From the NCBI GenBank assembly GCA_963706875.1, contig CAVPNW010000009.1:1-64000 (forward strand): a DNA stretch of 64,000 nucleotides, read 5' to 3'. Of the stretch, positions 35,269 through 43,294 are shown in pieces. Origin of the DNA: Prado023 sp963706875. GTDB lineage: Bacteria > Actinomycetota > Actinomycetes > S36-B12 > CAIYMF01. Below the pieces are notes generated by a model, which made no database searches, had not been told where the DNA came from, and saw only the letters and a list, made by a program, of their open reading frames with translations. The translations under genes were made by a program, and so were the position numbers. Position 1 is the stretch's first letter; every line of letters starts with the position of its first letter.

Positions 35269-38200
35269 ATGACGATCGACCTCGGCACCGCCGACAGCCC
35301 TCCGGGGAGCCGGGTCTGGCAGGGCTACGAGGCCATGCTGTTCGACCTCGACGGGGTGATCACGAGGACAGCCACCCTGCATGCGGCGGCGTGGAAGCGG
35401 CTGTTCGACGAGTTCCTGGCCTCCTGGGCCTCGCGCGAGGGCGGCTCCTTCGAGCCGTTCGACATCGATCGTGACTACCGGGTCCATGTGGATGGTCGGC
35501 CGCGCTACGACGGTGTGGCATCCTTCCTGGCCTCCCGCGGGATCAGCCTCGCCCGGGGGACGCCGGACGATCCTCCGGACCTTCCGACGTGCTGCGGGCT
35601 GGGTAACCGGAAGAACGGTTACCTTGCCGAGGAGTTGGCCAGGAGCGGTGTTGAGGTCTTCGCGGACACGGTGCAGCTGCTGGATGCGCTGCGGGCCGCG
35701 GGCAAACGACTGGCCGTTGTGTCGGCCAGTGAGAACTGCACGGCGATGTTGGGTCGGGCGGGCCTGTTGGATCGCTTCGACGTCCGGGTGACCGGCGTGG
35801 AGGCCCGGCGTTGGGGCCTCGCTGGCAAGCCGGCGCCGGACACGTACCTCAAGGCGGCTGAGCTGCTGGGTGTGGCGCCGTCGCACGCGATCGTCTTCGA
35901 GGACGCGATCTCCGGGGTGCAGGCTGGGCGATCCGGTGGCTTCGGGCTGGTCGTCGGGGTGGACCGGCGCGGGAAGCCGGAGGCGCTGGCGGGCAGTGGC
36001 GCCGACTTGGTGCTCGACGACCTGACCGAGTTGCTTCGGTTGACCCCCGCGCAGGTGTTCGCCGTGCCCAGCCGGCCGACCGACGTCCTCTTCGAGGGCA
36101 TCGTCGTGTGCCCGCCGCAGGGCGGGGCGCGCGGACTGCTGGACGGCCCCGCCCTGGACGGGGTCATCCAGAGGCTGCGCGACCTCGGCGTCGACGTCGT
36201 GGTGGCCGGTCACGACCCGTCGCTGGAGGTGGCGCAGCTCACCCAGCGATTGGGTCGTCGCGGCATCGGTGCCGGGCTGGTGCTCGTCATCGGCTGGCTG
36301 TGGCAGTTCGCGGTCCCGGCGTCCGCCACGCGCGCGGTGGTCGTGTCGGTCCTGCCGCGTCGCCCCGCCGGGCCACCGACGTCGATGCGCTGGATGGGGG
36401 GTGCCGTGGAGGCCTGCGTCGCACTGCTCGCAGATCAGGCTGACAGGCGGGCCGCCGGCGTCGTGCCGAGCATCGACGAGGACCCGGCCTGGACGATCAC
36501 GGTGTCTGGTGACGACCCCGCTCAGCGGCGCGCCCACCAGGCTCTCCTCACGGTTGCGGACACCCGGTTCGGCACCCGGGGGATCAGGGAGGAGGAGGGC
36601 CTCGGTGCGCTGCCTCGGGTGCTGGCGGCCGGGGTGTTCGACGACTCGACTGAGCCCCCGACGCTGCTTGAGGGGCCCGGCTGGACGGGGTTGCACCTGC
36701 AGCAGCGCTTGGATCTCAAGCGTGACCGGCGCACATTCGACCTGCGTGGCGGGCTGCTGTACCGCGATCAGGCCGCCACCCCGGTCGCGCTGCGGTCGCT
36801 GCGGTTCGCCTCGCTGGAATGGCCTGGGTGCTTCGCATTGCGGGCCGAGGGGCCCCTCGAATGGCTGCACGTCGGCACCGCGCTGATCCCACCGGCCACG
36901 GATGGGACCTTCGAGCGTCGGCAGCTGGGGGAGAGGTCCACGGCCGAGGTGCGCACGGATGCCGGGGGCGCGATCGCGGCGGCGACGGTACAGCAGGAGC
37001 GGACCGCGGCGGGACGGCGCATCATCGAGAGGCTGGCCAGCTTCGTGGGGGACCCCGACGGGACGACGCAGAGACAGGAGGCGTTCGCCGGTCTGGAGCG
37101 CGCGGCGGGTGTCGGCTTCGACGGCCTGCTGGCCGAGCAGCGCGACGCGTGGGCCCGGCGCTGGGACGATGCGCTGGTCTGCATCGACGGTGACCCCGAG
37201 CTTGAGCTGGCGGTCCGGTTCGGGCTGTTCCACCTCATGGCCTCCGTGCCGACGTCCGGCGAGGCGGTGGTGGGACCGCGAGGGCTCAGCGGGCCCAGCT
37301 ACCGGGGCCATGTCTTCTGGGACGCGGATGTGTTCACGCTGCCGTTCCTGGCCGCGACCTGCCCGCCCGCCGCGCGCGCGATGCTCGAGTACCGGATCCG
37401 ACGCCTCGAACCCGCGCGGAAGGAAGCAGCCCAGCGGGGTTACCGCGGGGCGCGGTTCCCCTGGGAATCGGCGCGGACCGGTGTCGACGTGACTCCCACC
37501 GAGGACCGCCCGCTGTACGGCCCGGTCATCCCGATCCTGACCGGCGAGCACGAGGAGCACATTGTCGCCGACGTCGCGTGGGCCGCGTTGCAGTATGCAG
37601 ACTGGACCGGCGACGACACCCTGCTGAACGGGCCGGGCCGCCCACTGGTCCTGGACACGGCCCGCTACTGGGCCTCACGCGTGCGGCTGGACTCCTCGGG
37701 GGGCCATATCGGCGACGTCATCGGCCCGGACGAGTACCACGAGCGCGTGGACGACAACGTGTTCACCAACGTGATGGCCCGCTGGAACCTGCGCCGGGCC
37801 GCTGAACTCGCCGAGGCCGGAGGCGACGTGTCCCCCGACGAGATCGCGCAGTGGAGGCACGTGGCCGACAGGCTTGTCGACAACTACGATCCGCATACTG
37901 GTCTGTATGAGCAGTTCGACGGGTACTACGCCCTCGAGCCACTGATGATCAGCGACGTCGCCGAGACCCCGGTCGCCGCCGACCTCCTGTTCGGCCGCCC
38001 TCGGATCAGCGGCTCCCAGGTCATCAAGCAGCCCGATGTTCTGATGCTGCACCACCTCGTCCCCGAGGAGACCGCACCGGGCTCCCTGCGCCCGAACCTG
38101 GAGTTCTACGAGCCGCGCTGCGCCCACGGCAGTTCACTGTCCCCGGCCATCCACGCCGCCCTGCTCGCCCGCGACGGCAGACCCGACGAGGCGCTGCGCC

Positions 38201-38553
38201 TGTTCCGGATGGCATGCCGGCTCGACCTGGACAACCTGACCGGGACGACAGCCTGGGGGCTGCACCTGGCCACGTTCGGCGGGGTGTGGCAGGCCCTGGT
38301 CTTCGGCTTCGCCGGCATCCGACCGCAGCGCTCAGGCCTGGTGATCGACCCCCACATCCCCACCGGGTGGGACCTGTTGCGCCTCCGGCTGCAACACCAC
38401 GGCAGGAAGCTGGAGGTGCGGGCCTCGCCCACCACGTTGCAGGTGACCAGCGACGCCCCCATCGACGTCACCGTCCCAGGCGCGGGGACGGCCGAGATCA
38501 CCCCCGGAGGGCAGCGGTGGACCCGGACAACCGACGGCTGGCGGCAGCAATGA
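35269..38553 (+). CDS. Beta-phosphoglucomutase/GH65 phosphorylase fusion
   Basis: A 1094-residue two-enzyme protein. Residues 20-260 are a HAD beta-phosphoglucomutase: nucleophile Asp26 and Asp28 in MLFDLDGVIT, Ser in VVSASENC, Lys in GLAGKPAPD and the acidic loop VFEDAISGVQAG. The C-terminal part (about 420-1094) is a GH65 disaccharide phosphorylase with VFWDADVFTLPFL, general acid Glu822 in GPDEYHE and the phosphate-site IKQPDVLML and HGSSLSPAIHA. Together they would cleave trehalose, maltose, kojibiose or a similar sugar with phosphate and convert beta-glucose 1-phosphate to glucose 6-phosphate. About 150 residues between them (265-420) are not explained by either core. The ATG at 35269 follows GGAGGGG. 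The next gene overlaps by four bases. Confidence 0.9.
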   Translation: MTIDLGTADSPPGSRVWQGYEAMLFDLDGVITRTATLHAAAWKRLFDEFLASWASREGGSFEPFDIDRDYRVHVDGRPRYDGVASFLASRGISLARGTPDDPPDLPTCCGLGNRKNGYLAEELARSGVEVFADTVQLLDALRAAGKRLAVVSASENCTAMLGRAGLLDRFDVRVTGVEARRWGLAGKPAPDTYLKAAELLGVAPSHAIVFEDAISGVQAGRSGGFGLVVGVDRRGKPEALAGSGADLVLDDLTELLRLTPAQVFAVPSRPTDVLFEGIVVCPPQGGARGLLDGPALDGVIQRLRDLGVDVVVAGHDPSLEVAQLTQRLGRRGIGAGLVLVIGWLWQFAVPASATRAVVVSVLPRRPAGPPTSMRWMGGAVEACVALLADQADRRAAGVVPSIDEDPAWTITVSGDDPAQRRAHQALLTVADTRFGTRGIREEEGLGALPRVLAAGVFDDSTEPPTLLEGPGWTGLHLQQRLDLKRDRRTFDLRGGLLYRDQAATPVALRSLRFASLEWPGCFALRAEGPLEWLHVGTALIPPATDGTFERRQLGERSTAEVRTDAGGAIAAATVQQERTAAGRRIIERLASFVGDPDGTTQRQEAFAGLERAAGVGFDGLLAEQRDAWARRWDDALVCIDGDPELELAVRFGLFHLMASVPTSGEAVVGPRGLSGPSYRGHVFWDADVFTLPFLAATCPPAARAMLEYRIRRLEPARKEAAQRGYRGARFPWESARTGVDVTPTEDRPLYGPVIPILTGEHEEHIVADVAWAALQYADWTGDDTLLNGPGRPLVLDTARYWASRVRLDSSGGHIGDVIGPDEYHERVDDNVFTNVMARWNLRRAAELAEAGGDVSPDEIAQWRHVADRLVDNYDPHTGLYEQFDGYYALEPLMISDVAETPVAADLLFGRPRISGSQVIKQPDVLMLHHLVPEETAPGSLRPNLEFYEPRCAHGSSLSPAIHAALLARDGRPDEALRLFRMACRLDLDNLTGTTAWGLHLATFGGVWQALVFGFAGIRPQRSGLVIDPHIPTGWDLLRLRLQHHGRKLEVRASPTTLQVTSDAPIDVTVPGAGTAEITPGGQRWTRTTDGWRQQ

Positions 38554-39329
38554 ACACCGTCCTGGCCGCCGTCGACAACACCCCCGCCGCCGACTGCGTC
38601 CTGGCCACTGCGCAGGCATTCAGCCAGGCGCTGCACCTCGACACGCGGGCGCTCCACGTCGGCGAGTCCCCGGGCCACGCGGCCGAGTACGCCCAGAAGT
38701 ACGGCCTGCCCCTCCTCGTGGTACCCGGCCGACCCGACGTCCAGATCATCGAGGCCGGTGAGCATGCGGATGTCGATCTCGTGGTCCTTGCCCTGCATGG
38801 CCTGCCCGGCCGGAACGAACCGGGACACACCGCCCGCGCTGTCGCCACCCACCTGACCAAACCGGTCCTCGTCGTCCCCCCGGATGCGCCCATCCGTCTG
38901 ACGCCGCGCAGGGTGCTCATCCCGCTCGACGGCACACGGGGCGTCAGCGCAGCGGTACGGCCCTTGATCGCCGCCTATGTCGCGGCGGGGGCCGAGGTCA
39001 TTGCCGTCCACGTCTTCGAGCCGCACACCGTGCCCATGTTCCTCGACGGCGTGCCCGACGAGATCGCGTGGCGCGACGAGTTCCTGTCGCAGCACTGCGC
39101 CGATCTCGGCATCCGCCTCGAGACCCGGCCGGGACCCACCGTCCTCGCGCTGCTGGACGTTGCTGCCACCGAGGACGTCGACGTCATCGCGCTCGGCTGG
39201 CGCCAGAACCTGGCACCAGAGCACGCGACTGTCGTGCGAGAGGTGCTCCAACGGGCGCGGCGCCCCGTCGCGCTGATCCCTCGAAGCCAGCGGCGCGAGC
39301 AAGCGGAAGCCCAGCTGGGCGGACGCTGA
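38550..39329 (+). CDS. Universal stress protein (two UspA domains)
   Basis: A 259-residue tandem USP. The first half (NTVLAAVDNTPAADCVLATA) is divergent and lacks a clear ATP-binding G-x2-G-x9-G(S/T); the second (RRVLIPLDGTRGVSAAVRPL) is more typical, and also lacks a full motif, so it may not bind ATP. ATG at 38550 overlaps the stop of the GH65 fusion gene (ATGA), indicating a shared transcript. Linkage of a USP to a disaccharide phosphorylase suggests expression under starvation or hypoxia-type stress. Confidence 0.82.
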   Translation: MNTVLAAVDNTPAADCVLATAQAFSQALHLDTRALHVGESPGHAAEYAQKYGLPLLVVPGRPDVQIIEAGEHADVDLVVLALHGLPGRNEPGHTARAVATHLTKPVLVVPPDAPIRLTPRRVLIPLDGTRGVSAAVRPLIAAYVAAGAEVIAVHVFEPHTVPMFLDGVPDEIAWRDEFLSQHCADLGIRLETRPGPTVLALLDVAATEDVDVIALGWRQNLAPEHATVVREVLQRARRPVALIPRSQRREQAEAQLGGR

Positions 39330-39536
39330 GCCCGGACGTACAACTCGGAGCCTGGATGCCGACGACCCCTGCGCGCCCGCGGCCGACGATGTCCCTTGCC
39401 ACTGGCGCGGGAGTGGGTGGCCTGCACGTTTCTCAGCCGCCGGGGGGCCCGTAGGAGGCGGAGCGCCCCGGTACCGTGGTCGCCGGAGCGGCCGGGCTTT
39501 CGTAAGCACGCCCGGGTGGTGATGGGAGGCAGTCCG

Positions 39537-40322
39537 ATGGGCAATCAGAGTCGCGTGAGCGTGCCGGCGCTGCTGTCTGCACTGGCCGGGCTGCTGGTGG
39601 TGCTGTGCGTGGTCACCCCGGTGCTGGCGCCCTCGATGTACGAGGTTCTCGCTGAGCAGCTTGTGGCCGGGACCCGCGGGCAGGACGTGATGGCCCTGGC
39701 CCTGGTGCCGGTGGCCGGGTGGGCGGCTGGGGCGACCCGCCGCGGCTCCCTGGTCGGACCCGTGGTGTGGCTGGCGGTGCTGGCGTTCTGGGCCTACGGC
39801 TACGCCCTGCTGGCGTTCGGGATGCTCGCCACCCCCCTGTACCCCGCCTACATCGCTGTACTGGGCCTGTCGGTGTTCGCCCTGCTGCTGGTCGGCGCGG
39901 GAGTGGAGACCGGCCGATACGCAGACCGGCTTGCTGACGCGCCGGCCTGGCCGAGCATCACGGTCCTGAGTCTCACAGTCGGGCTGCTCGCCCCGGTCTG
40001 GCTGATCCTCATGGTCGGCGGGATCCGCGACGGGCAGATGCCGGCGACGGCCAACGTGTTCGTCCTCGACCTGGGGTTCATCTTCCCCACCATGGTCACC
40101 GCCATCGTCGGACTGGTGCGGCGACGCGATTGGGCATGGCCGTTGGCCGTGTCCCTGGTGATCCTCACCGCGGTCATGTTGGCCAGTCTCGTCGTCGCCG
40201 ACGGGATCGCCGTCCTCAGCGATGCGACCGCCGACCCGCTGCCGCTAGTCATCGTGTTCTCGGCCCTCGCCGCTGCCGCGGTGGCCGCCGCTTGGACCCC
40301 ACTCCGCCGGCTGGGTCGCTGA
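39537..40322 (+). CDS. Polytopic membrane protein, unknown function
   Basis: A 261-residue protein with about seven hydrophobic helices and few charged residues outside the loops. A large soluble domain is absent. I do not recognise the family. The ATG at 39537 has GGGAGG at a good distance; ATG 39522 is also in frame. It stands alone between the USP and aldo/keto reductase genes. Confidence 0.65.
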   Translation: MGNQSRVSVPALLSALAGLLVVLCVVTPVLAPSMYEVLAEQLVAGTRGQDVMALALVPVAGWAAGATRRGSLVGPVVWLAVLAFWAYGYALLAFGMLATPLYPAYIAVLGLSVFALLLVGAGVETGRYADRLADAPAWPSITVLSLTVGLLAPVWLILMVGGIRDGQMPATANVFVLDLGFIFPTMVTAIVGLVRRRDWAWPLAVSLVILTAVMLASLVVADGIAVLSDATADPLPLVIVFSALAAAAVAAAWTPLRRLGR

Positions 40323-40466
40323 GGCCCGCATCGTCCCAGCGGGCGATGAGTCACCCGGTGAGCGCGTGGAGGCGGTGGGACAGGAACAATCCCGCAGAGG
40401 CTTCGACTGACCTGCCGTCCTGGAGTTCTTGACCACGGGCGCGCTCAGGGTGATCCTGAGGCCGTG

Positions 40467-41453
<987 letters not shown>

Positions 41454-41553
41454 TCCACACGTGGCCCACCTCGGGTTGCCGCGGATGACAGCTGCAGGGC
41501 TACGCGCCTGTGGCGGGTGAACCGCTGCGGGCCCGCGCAGGCATCTTGGGTGC

Positions 41554-41712
41554 GTGAGCGCCCTGACCGCACCTGCCAGTCCGCCGCTGCTGCCGGGATC
41601 GGTGGATCAGTACGTCACCCGCAGTGTGCCGGCCGATGCGGTCGGGACCCAGACCGAGGCGCTGGTGATCCGGGGGCTCTCGGTGGGGGTGCCGATCCGG
41701 CGGGTCTACCGG
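41554..41712 (+). pseudogene. mgtE copy with internal deletion
   Basis: The first 25 codons (PPLLPGSVDQYVTRSVP) match the start of the mgtE gene at 53183, and the next 28 (ADAVGTQTEALVIRGLSVGV then PIRRVYR) match its codons around 215. About 190 codons between them are missing, and the join stays in frame. Similarity then ends abruptly. DNA identity in the second block is very high over about 80 nt, so the duplication is recent or maintained by gene conversion. No functional transporter is encoded. Confidence 0.75.
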
Positions 41713-41741
41713 GCCACGAGGCCACGCCCAGGACCGGTGGC

Positions 41742-42386
41742 TCACCCGACAGCGTTGATGATGTCCGTGGCCTCCCACGCCGCGGTCAACGCCAGGACCA
41801 GCGTGGCCGCCCCAAGACCGATCCACATCTCGACGCGCTGCGCTGGCTGTGGTGGCAGCGCTCTGGCGGTCGAACGGGGCCACCGCCCCTCGAGCCGCCA
41901 GCGGCCGATCCCGTACGCGGAGGCCGTGGCCAGCAGGTAGGCCACAAGTTCGTAGGGACCGGGATGGCGCAGGATCTCCAGGGATGGGGCAAGCGAGGCT
42001 GTGGTCCCGGTCTGCACCGAGAACGAGTTGGTGCCGGTGACCACCGCGGCCAGGGTGACCATGACCAGCACCGCGACGTTGCCCAGCGGGATCCCACGTC
42101 GTGTCCGCAGCAGATTGGGGAGCACGAACAAACCTGCTGCCACGGCCAGGTTGATGGCCAGGATGCGCAGCCACTCGAGCCACAGGGAGGCGGCGGCCTG
42201 ATCGCCGGCCAGCGCAGCCCCCGCGGTGCGCCCTCGGAGCAGGCCCTCGGGCAGCAGTAGGTAGGCCAGCGCCCAGCCGACCACGAAGATCACCGCCGCG
42301 ACGAGGAGAAGGGCGCCGAAGCGGACCGGCAGCCGCCGATGGGTCAGGGGCAGGACGAGTCGGTCGACCGACGGCATACGCCGCAC
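41742..42386 (-). CDS. Membrane protein, possibly SpoIIM-like
   Basis: A 214-residue protein with five hydrophobic helices. The pair LRILAINLAVAAGLFVLPNL and HPGPYELVAYLLATASAYGI vaguely recalls the stage II sporulation M (DUF95) fold, in which a late 'HG..E.PA..LA' helix is conserved, but the match is weak. Start could also be the ATG nine bases downstream. Its 3' end abuts the mgtE remnant. Confidence 0.6.
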   Translation of the reverse strand: MRRMPSVDRLVLPLTHRRLPVRFGALLLVAAVIFVVGWALAYLLLPEGLLRGRTAGAALAGDQAAASLWLEWLRILAINLAVAAGLFVLPNLLRTRRGIPLGNVAVLVMVTLAAVVTGTNSFSVQTGTTASLAPSLEILRHPGPYELVAYLLATASAYGIGRWRLEGRWPRSTARALPPQPAQRVEMWIGLGAATLVLALTAAWEATDIINAVG

Positions 42387-42501
42387 ACTAGGGCCATCTG
42401 CACCTACCAGTCGGCACCCGGGCGCTGATCGCCGGGCAGCTCATCGAGGCGGGGCTGGGAGCCGACCACGCCCGAGGACCCGCGCGTCGACCGGTCCACC
42501 A

Positions 42502-42832
42502 TCACCTGGGTGCCTGCACTTCGCCGGGACCCCACAGGCGACCCGCAGGGGTCAGCAGACCAACCACGATGCCGAGCCCGGCGCCGAGGGCCACCCCGAC
42601 CCCGACGCCGGTGGACCGGACTTCGGGGCGGTCACGGTCGCTGCTCCGAGGTGACCGGACTGGGGGAGGTCTCCCGGCGGGCGGTGTCACCGGTCCAGGC
42701 GTGCCCGTTCCAGAAGCGCAACAGGCTGGAGCCCACCTGGTCGGGGAACCACCCCGGCTCACGGGTGGGCGCGCCGAGGGCCGCGTCCCGGGTGCTGCCG
42801 GGGGCTGCTCTGCCCGCCGGGCGGCATGCCAC
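42502..42832 (-). pseudogene. DUF2510 protein, probably frameshifted
   Basis: From GTG 42832 a frame encodes EPGWFPDQVGSSLLRFWNGH followed by AWTGDTARR, a clear DUF2510 motif (PGWYPDP...LRYWDG..WT), ending at 42632. A second frame from about 42660 to 42502 encodes a membrane-helix-like segment (GVGVGVALGAGLGIVVGLLT). DUF2510 proteins normally join the motif to a C-terminal helix, so one base is probably missing near 42640. Function of the family is unknown. Confidence 0.45.
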
Positions 42833-42851
42833 AGGCCGACGATGACGACGA

Positions 42852-43184
42852 TCACCCCGCGGTTCGGCCGCGGAGGTCCTGGTGGTGCTCGACGGCTTGG
42901 GTGACCAGGGCGATGATGTGTGGGTCCTCGACCCGGTAGATCTGGTGGCGGCCCTCGGGTCTGACGAGGACCAGCCCGGCCAGGCGCAGCTTCGCCAGGT
43001 GTTGGCTGACTGTGGGGATGGTGGCTCCGGTGGCCTCGGCGAGGCTGGTGACGTCGCGTTCACCCTGGGCGAGCAGCCACAGGATCCGGACCCGGGTCGG
43101 GGTGGCGAGCATCGCGAACATGGTGGCGGCCTCGACGAAATCGGAAGGGTCCGGGGCGGCGCCCGGCGGGGGCGAGGTGGGCAC
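42852..43184 (-). CDS. ArsR/SmtB family transcriptional regulator
   Basis: A 110-residue winged-helix repressor. FAMLATPTRVRILWLLAQGE and ATGATIPTVSQHLAKLRLAGL form helices 2-5, and LVRPEGRHQIYRV is the wing. No CxC metal site is seen in the recognition helix, but HIIALVTQAVEHHQD at the end carries His and Asp residues like the alpha5 sites of Zn/Ni sensors. It follows the P1B-5 ATPase gene on the same strand and is a likely metal-responsive regulator of it. GTG 43184 is preferred over TTG 43214, which lies inside a palindrome. Confidence 0.85.
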   Translation of the reverse strand: MPTSPPPGAAPDPSDFVEAATMFAMLATPTRVRILWLLAQGERDVTSLAEATGATIPTVSQHLAKLRLAGLVLVRPEGRHQIYRVEDPHIIALVTQAVEHHQDLRGRTAG

Positions 43185-43206
43185 GCGCCCAGCGTAGCCA
43201 CATGGG

Positions 43207-43214
43207 TTGCGCAA
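43207..43214. promoter_or_regulatory. Palindrome TTGCGCAA before arsR
   Basis: An 8-bp perfect palindrome (TTGCGCAA, within GGTTGCGCAAGCGGTTG) 23 nt upstream of the preferred arsR start. Its size and position fit an ArsR-type half of an operator; longer arms are not clear. Confidence 0.35.
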
Positions 43215-43294
43215 GCGGTTGACGATCGAGTTCGTGCGGTGCCCGTAGGCCCATGGCTGGCTCGCGGTCGGCGACCCGAAGGCGGGTGTGCCGG

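Noticed and set aside
34288..37560. 1090-codon minus-strand reading over the GH65 fusion
   Set aside because: It is antisense to a protein with intact catalytic residues; its end also overlaps the real glycosyltransferase in another frame.
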